Assembly: GCA_029747015.1 (NCBI GenBank)
Contig: JAKOGI010000576.1
Location: forward strand, 261,501 to 325,500
Length of the DNA: 64,000 bases
Direction of reading: 5' to 3'
Source of the DNA: Carnegiea gigantea
Taxonomy: Eukaryota; Streptophyta; Magnoliopsida; Caryophyllales; Cactaceae
Shown: positions 38,187 to 49,721 of the stretch, one piece after another
Position numbering within the stretch: the stretch's first letter is position 1
Layout: the number at the start of each line of letters is the position of its first letter
Notes under the pieces: model-generated
Seen by the model: only the letters and a program-made list of their open reading frames with translations
Told to the model about the DNA's origin: nothing
Database searches by the model: none
Position numbers and translations under genes: made by a program

Positions 38187-41100
38187 TGTAATAGCCCGAC
38201 CCTAAATCATATTTATTTATTTAATTAAGCCATGTTATTCATTTTTCACATTTATTTATCTCATTGAATCATCCCAATTGAAAAAAATTCATTTCGGGCC
38301 CCACTTTGCAATTCGAGTTTCATTTACCGGACAATTTCGGGAAAAATTGATAGTAGGCCTCGATATTTATGATTTAAAAGATTAAATTATTTTTCATGAC
38401 ATTACATTTAATCTCGAGCTTTGAAAAAAAAAAAAATTCAAGCGCACTCGGTTTGAGCTAGTTTTCGAACCCGAGCCCGTTTAAGGCCAATTTTGGCCCA
38501 CCAAGTCTTGACTCTATTTATTTGCCTAATTATCCTTAATTAGGCCTAATCTCTACTTAGCAAAAATAGCTTTTGAGGATTAATTTCAGCCATGTATTTA
38601 TTTTGGCCTAAGGTTCATTTACACCAAGTAAATGCAAGTGATTTTCTCTCTCTTCTTTTCTCCTCCTTCTCTCTACCTCATGGCCACCCCCAGCAGCAGC
38701 AGCCCAGCCCTATTATGGTGTTTTTCGGCCACTTTCCGGCCACTCTCCGGCAAGGATTTCAATCCCCAAACAACCTCCCTCCATTGGCTACCATTTTCCA
38801 TCCTCAAAACCACCAAATATCATCTCCATCTCCACTTATTTCAAGCTCAAAGTAAGTGACTTCAATCTTGTTCTTTGAATTTTTGGTTCTTGCTTCTTGT
38901 TTTGGTTATTTTGATGATGGATCATGTTGTTTTTATTGAATTAAGCATCATCTTGGTGATGGATCATGGTGGAGTTGAAGTTGGATGATGCTAGGGTTAG
39001 GGTTTTCTCTTAATCATGCAAGCTTCATGTTTAAGTGTTGGATTTTAATTGTTTTAAATGAGATTTTGTGATCTTTGGCATTGGTAATGAATATCAAAAT
39101 GTTTATGCTGATTTATATAAGTTAAAGAGTGATTTTACTGGGTGGTTATGTCAAGAAAAGCTTACAAGTAAGTGCTGTTATGCAATAAACAGACCCAAAA
39201 CAGGAGTGACTTCAGGATTAAACTGGTACTGTTTGGAACATCCAAAATTCATGATTTTTGGTGTGACGATACTTCAATGAGTAGCTTTCAATAGGCTTTG
39301 GAATTACTCAATTTCGAGTTGTGTGGACAAAGTTATGACCAATTTACTCAAGACTATGCAGAATACATTGAAACTGGGAACTAAACTGAAACAGTAATTT
39401 TACGGGAAAATTGGTATTGATTGGGTCACTGAAAAATTGCGATTTTTTATGTCTAGATAGATCAATGAGGTATCTTTCAAATGCCTTTTGAATCGCCTTA
39501 ATCCGAGTTCTGTGGAAAAAGTTATAGTCATTTTGCTACGACTGCGCAGATTGAACTGAAACTGTACACGTCTGTGTTCTACCCTAATGTTAGGGACCCT
39601 GAATGAAAGTTTTAGTGGACATTATGATATTTTCATATTGGGGCTTTACATCTTATTTGGAGGTCAAGAGTGAAAGATATGGATTTTATAATGCAGACCA
39701 CCAAACGGTAACATGGGTGAATACAGAAACCATGACAGTTGGAAGTATTATCAGAAGTTTCTATATAATTATGGGTATTTTCAGAAGCTCAACAAGTTTG
39801 ATTATGTATAAAAGCTTACTTGGGTTGATAACTAAGTTAAACAAGTATGAAAATGAAATTTGGGAAGTGAGCAGAGTAATAACTCAAAATCAGTGTCCTT
39901 TGGACCAAGTTAGGGTGTTATATGAGCTTTTATTAACCTCACAGCACCCCTTATGGCATAAACCATTTGCCACCTATTTCAGAAGCATTAACCATTCTAT
40001 TACCCATTTCAAAAACATCACACTTTTCATTATCCATTTCAGAAATATCAGAAACCCATATTTCATTTATATCGATTACAATCCCTTTCATTATCAGTTC
40101 AATCATTTACATTTGGCCTATTTTGCTTCAATTTATTGTATTTCAAGTTCAATAACTCTAACTGATTTAAATCAGTTTATTTTGGTTTAACTTGTCTTAT
40201 ATTGAATTAAAATCAGTTTATTATATTAAAATACACAAGTTATGTATCCCATTTCATTACTCAATTTCTGTTACACATACTTTTACTTACTCAATTATGC
40301 GAGTAAGAATCATTTACTGACTACACATACTTACAATGACATTTATGAAACAGAGTTGAGGCCTAGTTATCGTTCCCCATTTTGCATAAGTGTTATCAAG
40401 TCAGAATACATTTATCAAGTCAGATGACATTTATGAAACAGCTGGCTTGTATCAAGTTAGATGACATTTTTAAAGACTCAAGGTACGTGCATTGCCTGTA
40501 TCTTTAGAAATCAGAGTGTATTTGTCAACGTTATCATGTTTTGGTAAGTACATCAATGAATCAGTTTATACCGTGATTTATCAGTTAATTAGTGACCCCG
40601 TCAGTTATCATCTATAGGGCATTTGCCCTTCAGTTACCCACGCGGCTTCAGGCCAGGTTCCCTGGTCGGCTTGGCAGGTGTACACCTATCCATAGATCGT
40701 AACAGTATCAAGGGGTTCACTATCAGATAATAACTAGCAATGCAGCTTTACATCATCTTATTCACTGTTTTAACTAAATGAATTGCAAAGCGGGCCCAAC
40801 CAGTGTTTCAATGATCATTTAACAATTCAGAATGCATGTACTGAGCTTCGGCTCACAGTTCGAAATGTTTTCATGTTTTGTTTTAGGCAAATACTCAGAG
40901 AATTGCCCTCATGCTAATAAATCAGCTAAAGAGAATAAGTGAAGCAAGGAAATCCAGGTGGATCAGAAGTAATGCAGTATATGCATACCTTAAAGCTGTA
41001 TATTGAATTCTTCTGTGGATGAAGATGTAGACTATATAATGATTTATTTGACTATGGTTTATAAACCCTTTATTGGTTAACACTTGATGTGGGTGTATAT

Positions 41101-41263
41101 GTTTGAGGTTATGCTTAGCTATATTATTTATAGCACTCATGTTTCAAGCCTTGTCTTTTTGGACGGCAGTAACGCCCCTATCATTAGATTCATCATATTA
41201 TAATTAAGTGATTTATTAAGGATAATATAAACAGTGAAGCATGTTTTATTTGGGGGCATTACA
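38187..41263 (+). repeat. 3' LTR of element C
   Basis: 3077 bases, near-identical to the 5' LTR apart from a 29-base deletion near 39598 and scattered changes. The donor-like AAAGTAAGTGA is at about 38850. Confidence 0.9.
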
Positions 41264-42240
41264 GGAGTACTAAAATCTTCTTCTCTAATAGATCTAGAGT
41301 TGGTAGTGTTAAATTTACATTGCACATTGATTAAGCATGAAAATGGAAAGGCCAAACCAGGCCCTTATCATATTCAATTAGCTACTTTAAATGATCCCGA
41401 TGATAATGATAAGAGTGGTTTCCAAAGTAACAAGAAGTAGTTAGTGACCCTACTTTACTAAGAGTCATTGGTTTTTATAACATTTATCATTAAATCTGCA
41501 CATTGATTGAACAAGGGAAAATACTAATATACTGCAGGAACATTACTTTTGTTTATCATATTGATTTCAGCAAATTTATGAAAATAAAAGGAGCTACTTC
41601 AAAAGATATCTTTGATTACCTCTTTGATGTTGGACCTGGAAATTTCTATGAGAAAAAGGAATGAGATATCTATATGATCAGTTTGTGAAATGGGATCTAG
41701 AGCATCTTGAACTTGATGAAAATTTTGATGATTAGTTGGATGATGATAGACTTGAAGACATCACTGGAAATGAAGGCATGCAAAATCTTAATGTGGATGA
41801 CTAGTTCTATCAGTATTAGGTGCTCTGAAAAGTTGTTGCACCATTATATATTATCTTGTCAAGTGTTAAGTTAGTAAAATCATGCATTCTATTGTAGCCC
41901 TGTAAAAGCATCTTATAATAGTATGTGTACTTTAGTCATTAGGGCATCCTATGTATTCCTTCCCTCTATAAAAGGAAAGGAATAGTGTTATGAAGGGACA
42001 CAATCATTCAAGCGTTCTTGAGCAAAAAATAAGTCGGGTTTCTTCGTTTCTCTATGAGCAAGCATCTCTGATGATCTTAGTAGTTTAAGCCGATCTTCAA
42101 TCATTCCATTGTAATATTTTCACTTTCAAACTTTCAATAGGAAAGTTTTCCAATGTTATTCAATCGAACCTTATGGTTTAAATTTTATTATTTCTTCATT
42201 AAACTCTCATTATCCTTTCAAATATTAAAACTTAATTAGT
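41264..42240 (+). other. Right flank of element C: probable rest of the pararetrovirus remnant
   Basis: Directly continues the 28696-29988 fragment across element C's target duplication. Frames here (for example 41270-41440, ending NDPDDNDKSGFQSNKK) match nothing I can name, and are broken after 41440. From 41940 the sequence has a promoter-and-leader look. The assignment to the virus rests on continuity, not on a recognised protein. It could instead be host DNA flanking the integration. Confidence 0.4.
41967..41973 (+). promoter_or_regulatory. TATA box of a candidate pararetroviral promoter
   Basis: TATAAAA inside CTCTATAAAAGGAAAGG, followed about 30 bases on by GAAGGGACACAATCATTC, the spacing of a plant core promoter. 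I see no TGACG activator motif upstream and no Met-tRNA primer site downstream before 42400. Confidence 0.35.
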
Positions 42241-44260
42241 GACTATGGTCCAGGGTAGGAAACTAAATGGATCTGTGCTATGCCTAATCAAGAAAAATGT
42301 GGTTGAGATTGGCAATCTCCGAAAACTGGAAGATAGAGGAACATCAAGGTCCAACACTGCCTAAGTTCATGAAATGGTCAAAACACTCTAATTAAGTTTT
42401 ACTAATTTGTTAAGCATATAATGGACCTACAATCACAGAAAAAAATAATATTTATAATATATGTAGTAGATTATGATAACTGACACAAGTAAAATTATTA
42501 TAAGAAGCAAAAACACTAAAGAAAATCATATTTCCTCAAAGACCCTAGAACATAGCAAGAATCAGCCCCCATTTTGGGGTCAATTCATAATTTCAAAAAA
42601 TCTTGAGTCAAAAAATAAGTATTTGTCTCTCAAAAATCATATAACCTAAACAGTTGAACTACAAAAAATAATTGCCCAAATTTACATAGTGCCAAAAATA
42701 TTTATCTCAAAAAATAGGTCCAAGAAATCATTATACTTGACCTCAGTGGGCCAAAAAGAAATTTATTCATCCTCTGCATTCTGACTAAGTCGTTTCCCCC
42801 TTAGTACTAGTTACTCCACCTTCTCCTTTCCCAATGACTTTTGATGCCCCAATTCATCGTGTGCCTAAAATTTTTCCTCTCACGTCGCCGCCTTTTAGCC
42901 TTCTTCTCCAACATCTTCCCTTATTGCAAATTCATTAACCTCTTTGTGGATGGCTTCCCTTGCTGTTTACTTCCATTCGGCATTCTCATTACCTAAACCA
43001 TCATGAAACCCCAAATAAACATCATAACCAACTATTTGTTCGTAAAATCAATAATTGTTATTAACCTCCAATTCCAAGCAACGTAACAGTTAGAAAAATG
43101 TTGGCTCCACAAAAAGAAATTCACCATATACATAAACTTGCAAAATAACTACTTTTAATCCCGAGATAACAACCTCCACTGAGGAGGGATGACAATATCT
43201 GACCAAGAATAAAATTCATGACAATACACGATCTGCACATTCAACCATCCTTAGCTAACATCATGCACAGTCACGGAAAAACATTAGCTAATAGCCGAAA
43301 ATTGCATTAATCACAAGACATGCATTGAAGTTTATTAATATTTAATGTTACACAACCCACTACATCAACTTCTGTGTTTAATGTCATTCCCAAATCAACC
43401 AACCATGTATAAGCCATTTTACATGCATACATAATAGGTTTAACAACCATAACACGTAAGACAAAACCGAAATCATAACTTTCTAACTAATGCTAACATA
43501 ATACCCAAATCAACTCGAGGTGGTGAACGCAATCACCTTAACGAGAATATCATTTTTAGGGGGCCACTTGTGCTACATAACTTTAATGATGTACGACCTA
43601 ATTCACCAAAATACCACCACAATAAGATGTCCATTACTAGTGTTAACTAGGGTATAATGTCAACACTAATGCCACCCACACAAACACTTACCTACTTATT
43701 ATTACATACATAGTCCTATTTTACACTTAGCAAACTGCCAAATCAAAAAATTAAATTGGTAGCTCTCATGCCCCCTTTTCCAAACAGAATTGCTCTTGAA
43801 ACAGTAAAACCAATAGGTTGTTTCAAAATTAGAATAATTACATTTACTAATTATAATTATACCTAGCATCATACCCACATTAATTAAATAGGCTTCTGCA
43901 AAAAATTAATATAATTTACCAATGTTCATAGATTAAAACTAATTTAACAAATTTTTGGCCAAGTTAGGGTTGAAGGAACCACCACCCATAAAACCCCATC
44001 AGTCTTCCCCACTTAATAGACATACATTTCTAACTCCATGACTACTTACAAGTTACAACCAACCAAGGACAACAATCAATTTCATTCAAGGTTACAAATG
44101 TGAACAATACAACAACCACCCTCACACACTTGCAAATACAATGCCTTCAACCCTATTAACCCCAACACTTCATACCCTAATTGCAAAATACGTTAAAATC
44201 CCAAAATAGACTCACAATTTCCACATTTTCACTCAATTAGGATGCAGTTATAATAGTTGT
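42241..44260. other. AT-rich intergenic DNA, nothing recognised
   Basis: About 2 kb without a convincing frame, repeat or RNA gene on either strand. Short A-rich runs only. Confidence 0.6.
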
Positions 44261-45448
44261 CACTAAAAAATTAGTTTTTTCCGACAGATTTTCCGACGAA
44301 AAAAGCAACATTTTCCGTCGAAAAAACAAAATTTCGACGGATATTCCGGCCGATACTGTCCGTCGAAATAAGGCCGGTTCGGAAATGCTTTCCGACGGAA
44401 ATCGCATGTCCGTCGGATCGCATACCGACGGAATTCTAGCGGAATTAAGGCGGCGACAAACTCATCCGTCGGATGCGAAAGGCTAGAAAAAAATTTCCAA
44501 AATTTTTTTTTCGGATTCCATCCGAATTTCTGTCAGAAATTCGGTCGGAATCCGTCGGGATTCCATCGGTAGTTTTAAATTTTATTTAACAAATATAAAA
44601 AACATTCGGATCCGTCGAAACCCATCGAATTCCGACGAAAATTCCATCGAAACCGTCGATTCCGTCGGAAATTTCTTCGGCATTTTTAAATTTTATTTTA
44701 AAAAATACTACCCAACTACGGAAACATTTTCCAATATTTCTAATACACAATAAATTCTTATCATTAACAGTAAATTAATATTAGCATTAGTTATGCTTAA
44801 TTAATAAAAAATTATATTCTTTAATAATAAACTACAAAATTGAGAATAAATTATCATCCTAACAAACCAATATCAACGTAATAAACTAACCATATAAACA
44901 ATTAAATTTACATAATCACATGCTATTTAATTATACAAATTATTAAATTCAACGTATATACTTAATTCACAATAAATTTGCACAAATTACATATGAGAAA
45001 ACCTTCTCAAAAAGTCAACGATGAATGACGGCGGGATGGGGTGACGCCGGCGGGAAGGCGGCAAGAGGTGGTGGGGCGATGGCAAGCGGCAGTACTCCTT
45101 CGCTCTCTCTCTCTCTCTCTCTATTTTACAAAATGAGCACCGAGAAATGAAGCATGGAGCCAAATTTATAAGAGAAATTTCGACAGAATTCTGACGGATT
45201 TTTCTGTCGGAATATTCAAAACATTTGAATTTTCTCTCCATTCAAGGTGGGGTTAAAAAAAACTGTTTAAAAAATTTTCTAAAATATTTTTCGACGGAAA
45301 TTCCATCGGAAATCCGTTGGAATTCCGTCAAAAAAAAGTCCGTCGGAAAATCCGCTGAAATTCCAGTAAATTTATCAGAATCTGTTAGAATTCCGTCGGA
45401 GATTCCAACGGACCTATTTTCCATCAGAATAAGACAAATTTGTAGTCG
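44261..45448. mobile_element. Non-autonomous CACTA-like element
   Basis: Begins CACTAAAAAATTAG at 44261 and ends near TTTGTAGTCG at 45448, close to the CACTA...TAGTG termini with one extra base at the right end. TGT flanks both sides (44258-44260, 45449-45451), the 3-bp duplication expected of CACTA elements. Both subterminal parts (44275-44660 and 45175-45425) are packed with CCGTCGGAA and its complement in both orientations, the usual transposase-binding-repeat architecture. The middle is AT-rich, with a CT microsatellite near 45105. No transposase is present. Confidence 0.6.
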
Positions 45449-45455
45449 TGTGGAC

Positions 45456-46316
45456 GTTCACGTGTATTTGATTGATCTTAACCACTGATTTTATTTTCGT
45501 TATTAAATAGTTAAAAATACATTATAAAAATCAAAAGATATATGTAAATATTGATAAAAATAATTTATATATGACATTTTGGTTGCTTTCCAATTACATG
45601 AGAGATAAAAAATAATTTTTAAAAAGAAAAAAAATGTTTTTGCTAATTGTCTTCCAGCGACAACCATAACTACTGACTCTCAATCTCTCTCTTCCTCTAG
45701 TTTCTACGACTCATTCTTCCTCTGGTTTCCGACAATTGGTGAATTAAATACTGATAAAGATACAGAATCTCTCATAAGTACAATAACCATGTCTGTCAAA
45801 AATTTTTAAAAAAACTCCGATAAATAACAAGCAATGCAAACCCTTCGAATCACCCGAACGCAGCTCGTCTTCTCGTCGAAACACTAGCCTGCACCAGCCT
45901 TGATAGTGAACATGAGCGAAGGAACTCTGGAATATGACTCTTACCCGTCCCCATGCGAGAGAGGTGAGAGAGGAGGAGACGACGACATAATGATCGAGCA
46001 CCGTCGGCAAACTTCTCGCCCAAACGTTGAACAACCCCCATCGCCAGAAATCAAAGGAAGAAGGAGTCACCAAAAACCAAAGGAAGAGAGATCGGCAGTC
46101 AGTAGTTAAGATTGTCGCTGGAAAATAGCTCGCAAAATTTTTTTTTTCTTTTTAAAATTAAGTTTGTATTTCCAATGTAATTGGAGAGCAACCAATTAAT
46201 GTCATGTAAAAATTATTTTTATCAATATTTTCATATGTTTTGTGATTTTATAATACATTTTTAACTATTTTATAACAAAAATAAAATCAACGGTTAAGAT
46301 CAATCAAAGATAATTG
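45456..46316. mobile_element. Long-terminal-inverted-repeat (Mutator-like) element
   Basis: Left arm 45456-45735 and right arm 46010-46316 are inverted copies about 280 bases long; both contain TTGATTGATCTTAACC, AAATAGTTAAAAAT, ATATTGATAAAAATAATTT and CCAGCGACAA. Arms this long on a short element are typical of Mutator-like elements. I could not define a 9-bp target duplication, so the ends are approximate. The central 270 bases have no recognisable gene. The left end lies within about ten bases of the CACTA-like element. Confidence 0.65.
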
Positions 46317-46334
46317 AACACTTGGGATTGTTTG

Positions 46335-46373
46335 AATTGTAGTGGTTATGATATAGTGATAACCACTATAATT
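46335..46373. repeat. Perfect hairpin next to the inverted-repeat element
   Basis: TAGTGGTTAT and ATAACCACTA form a stem around a nine-base loop, extended by AATT on both sides with a single mismatch. Possibly a remnant of a small MITE. Confidence 0.6.
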
Positions 46374-46656
46374 TTTTGCACTCAATTATGTTATAATCAA
46401 GCCAAATTGCATGCCATGTGAGGATATCAACAACAAATCACTCATCCCACCCAAAAAAAAAAATTTCTTTTTGGAAAAAAAAAAACAAATACATGGCAAC
46501 ACTTGTCGTGCTTGGTTGTCGATGAACCACTATCATTCGCCACGAACTTTCGACGCATTGCGTGAACCACTACCAATAGCAGCCTCACCACTCCCGATGG
46601 GACTCCTTTTAATCCTTTCCTTCGGTAATGATTATCTCACACACTAGTGTCTCTAA

Positions 46657-47035
46657 GAGCAAACGCAGTGGTCGCCCCGCGGGAAGGAAATGGAGGGGGG
46701 CGAGCCACCGGGCCACCCGCCGGCGTGCACTGACCGGCTCATAGCCTCTGGCGTGCAGAGAGGCTGCGGGGGGCGAGCCTTCCCCCTTCCTTTTTTCTTT
46801 TTTTTGGGGTTTTTTTAAAATTTTTATTGGTTTTTTTGCTTTGTTTTTGAATTTTAAAGTAGTAGTTGGGTGTCAATGTGTGAGTACACGGGTATTTTAT
46901 TCGGTGAGTTAAAGTGATGAGCCAACCATTGGAGAGGGTAAGACTTGAAAGGCAAAAAGTTAGAGAGCGGGTTAATGTGGCAATGGTAGACCCCTATCGG
47001 TGAGCCAAAAAATTGGCTCACCATTGTCTTTGCTC
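46657..47035. mobile_element. Tourist-like (PIF/Harbinger) MITE 1
   Basis: 379 bases starting GAGCAAACGCAGTGG and ending in the inverted CCATTGTCTTTGCTC, with TAA on both sides (46654-46656, 47036-47038). Inverted ends plus TAA duplication are the PIF/Harbinger signature. The left third (46670-46780) is strikingly GC-rich, unlike the rest of this neighbourhood. Confidence 0.7.
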
Positions 47036-47038
47036 TAA

Positions 47039-48139
47039 CTGCCCCTTTTTTCGCCCCTCTTTAATCCTACAGCAGCCCCAAAACTTTTCAGTTCCCTTCA
47101 TTTACTTTTGTCATCTTAACCTCAATCAAGTTTTCATCCCCTTAGTGATGTAAGAAGGGCTAAAGTGGTAATTTGGAGCAAATAGTTTAAAGCCAGGTCT
47201 GGCGCCCGTCCCCACATAAACGTCGTTGATTCGGAAAAAAAACACTCTAGCGGGTTGAGGAAATTTTAGAGCAACAGTTGTATGTGAATTTTTCTTTTTG
47301 TTTTCGTTTTACTTTTGGTTTTTGGATTTAGATTGAGATTCTCAAACAAATTGTTCAACTAAAATTTGGTATTTTGGTGTTGTTGAATTTACAAGTAACT
47401 GGTTCAAATTTCGGATCTTGCTTCTCTTTTTGTTACGATTTTCAGGTTATGCATTGTGCTATGTCTTGGTGCTATCTCCCTTGTTTCGTTCGAGTTGCAG
47501 ATCTGGGTTTTCCCTTTCCTGTTGAATGCTTGCTCAGTTTTGTACTTGCTCTGGTTCGTTGTCTTCTTCTCCTCTCCCTTGTTTTCATATCTTCATCTGG
47601 CCAGGCTCTGTTTTCTTCCATCGGTATGATTACTGTTATGATTGTTCGAGCTCTATTAGCTTGGGTATTGATTTTGGGTGCTGCTTCTGATTTTGGCCCT
47701 TTCAATTCCATCAATTTGGGTTCTGTTCTGCTGTTGCTTGGGTAAAACGTGGATCCACTTTTACTTTGTATTATACAAGCATGTAAATATGTAATTAGTT
47801 AAGTCTTCCCCTTGTCTGGGTTACTTGTTTGCCATTTCATTTTTAATTAGCCTAGTCCAGCGTATCAATGACCTAATTTCAATTCATCTCGGGGGATTAG
47901 CCCTCAAATGCAACAACTTACAACTGTGTGCTTGCAGTTAACACTTATCTTTACTAAAAATCACAGCGCAACCTCATCACCAAGCACTAAAAAAAGCACC
48001 CAATGGTGTTGAAGTCCCCCACTAAAGCGAAGTCTCATGTTGTTGGATATAAAATCGTTCAACTATCAGCATTTGCTAGTTTTAGCATATCTTGGTATTT
48101 ACTCCTAGATGATTATATTGTGACAGTATCCGTCCCACA
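47039..48139. other. Intergenic stretch without a supported gene
   Basis: Contains a T-rich 123-codon hydrophobic frame (47374-47745) that I do not accept as a gene. The region resembles an untranslated or intronic sequence. No repeat recognised. Confidence 0.5.
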
Positions 48140-48345
48140 CACATAGTTGCTAATCCTATTCGACATAATTGTAGCAAACTCATTACTATGATGTACAGAG
48201 ACTTGATTGTTTGTTATATTTATACACGTTTACATATTGATGATGTGTTCACTAAGGGATAGTCTACAACGATTCATATTTTGAAAGCCCAAATGCCCCA
48301 TGTGTCCATGCGTCCCTACATACAACTTTGGGGTGGGGGGGTGGT
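48140..48345 (+). pseudogene. Trace of a Ty1/copia RNase H end
   Basis: One frame reads VANPIRHNCSK, then 80 bases on DDVFTKG and a scrambled tail, resembling the H-TKHI...DVFTK block at the end of copia RNase H. It is short and interrupted by a stop right after FTKG. Could be coincidence. Confidence 0.35.
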
Positions 48346-48714
48346 TAGAGTATGAAAATTCCATTGTCTCATTTTTCTAGAAATATACTTCAGGCTCCCA
48401 AGCAATGTTTAGGAGAACCGAATTAGTAGCGAACCCGTCAAACAAGTCCAATTGGATTTGATAGACTATACGTTCACCCAATTGACCCTTTCCCCTTTTG
48501 AACTGGTTGACTCAGCAGAGCAACAACGTAAATGGATTTTCTACATATGCCAGCGGTTGATTAAACGGATAAAATTTTTAAGGCTTAAACATACCTAGAA
48601 AATAGAAAAATGTAAAATAAAATCTCTTAAATCCACCATCCATCATGCTTTCCCGAATCAACCACTATAACTAGGTAGTGGTTTGTTAAAAGTAATTGGA
48701 GTCAAAATTATTAA

Positions 48715-49110
48715 GGCTCTATTTGTATATCGGAAAATTTGGTGGCAAGAAAAAAATTTAGGAACATTACTTTTTTTCTTGTTTTTAGTTTAGAGAAAAT
48801 CACAAAGAAAAAAATGTGAAGGAAAGTTAGGTGGAAAAATTGCTAAAAATAAGTAATAAAATTTTCCTCACAAAATTGTGAGGAAAGTTTGAGGAAAATT
48901 CCTAACTTCCTCCAACCTCACTTTGCTTAGATGACATCAACATAGTTCAAGTAGTTCATCAACATTCAAATTTCTTATCCAAATTCTTGTATTTTTTTGC
49001 CTCAATCCAAACAAAAAGAAAAAAAATTCATTTTCTCCCTACTTTTTTCCTTTATATTTTTTTCCTTCAACTTTTCTTTCCATCAAATTTTCTAAAAAGC
49101 AAACGAAGCC
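48715..49110. mobile_element. Tourist-like MITE 2
   Basis: 396 bases starting GGCTCTATTTGTATATCGG and ending, inverted, AAAGCAAACGAAGCC, with TAA at both sides (48712-48714, 49111-49113). Ends pair imperfectly over about 30 bases including GAAAATTT. An internal near-perfect palindrome TTTCCTCACAA/TTGTGAGGAAA lies at 48863-48886. No coding content. Confidence 0.65.
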
Positions 49111-49113
49111 TAA

Positions 49114-49721
49114 AGTTAGTGGCCAGCCCCAAAAAAAAAAAAATTATTTTCTTGCCACCCACCCAAAGGTCATCTGATTTGCATCCAATGTTCACAGTTT
49201 AAATTTGTCCTCAATGAGGCATTATCAATTTAGATATCATGCATTTTCATTTATTAACTTTTCCTTTCCATAAAAAGGAAAAAAAGAAAAAGAGCATAAA
49301 AAACGCGCAGGATAGCTTTTACACCAGCAGTGGTTATCTGCTTGGTCTGTTGGTCAAGCCTAGGGTTTGCTCATTTGCTGACTAATTTACAGATTATAAG
49401 AGGGAAGAGCAAGAGACCAATATTTGTCCGACTTCTACATATGAATCTTAGAAGTCTCTCGAAACAAGCATAATTTGCAAATCTATATGTCACAAGGGCA
49501 GTAGCAGCGCGTCCCTTCTACAACCTATGCTTCTCAAACTCTCCATTTCACATACAATATCTTCGTTTAGCACTCCAAATAATAGGAACCGACACTTGGC
49601 TCTTCCTATCAGACAAGAAATATACAAACTATTTCGTGAAATGGGCACATGTATTAAATAGAGCTGCACCTGTGTCAGACATACGTAACCAAGTTACATA
49701 TATTACAAATCCCAAAACACT
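49114..49721. other. Downstream flank of the glycosylase-like gene
   Basis: About 600 bases with no frame or repeat I recognise. It should contain the 3' untranslated region and poly(A) site of the minus-strand gene ending at 49722. Confidence 0.5.

Larger units (their letters stand above)
29989..41263 (+). mobile_element. Element C: Tekay-like LTR retrotransposon with decayed interior
   Basis: LTRs of 3090 and 3077 bases (29989-33078 and 38187-41263), TGTAATAGCCC to GGGGCATTACA, flanked by GGAAT (29984-29988) and GGAGT (41264-41268), a target duplication with one change. A Met-tRNA primer site follows the 5' LTR, and a polypurine tract (38174-38186) precedes the 3' LTR. The LTRs look nearly identical, yet the 5.1-kb interior is far more decayed than that of array A. 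It sits inside the pararetrovirus remnant. Confidence 0.88.

Noticed and set aside
42001..42420. Search for a pararetroviral primer site to close the virus map
   Set aside because: No TGGTATCAGAG-like sequence found, so the extent of the viral remnant is left open.
47374..47745. 123-codon hydrophobic open frame
   Set aside because: T-rich composition, no start context, no domain and no homologous copy; likely a chance frame in untranslated or intronic DNA.
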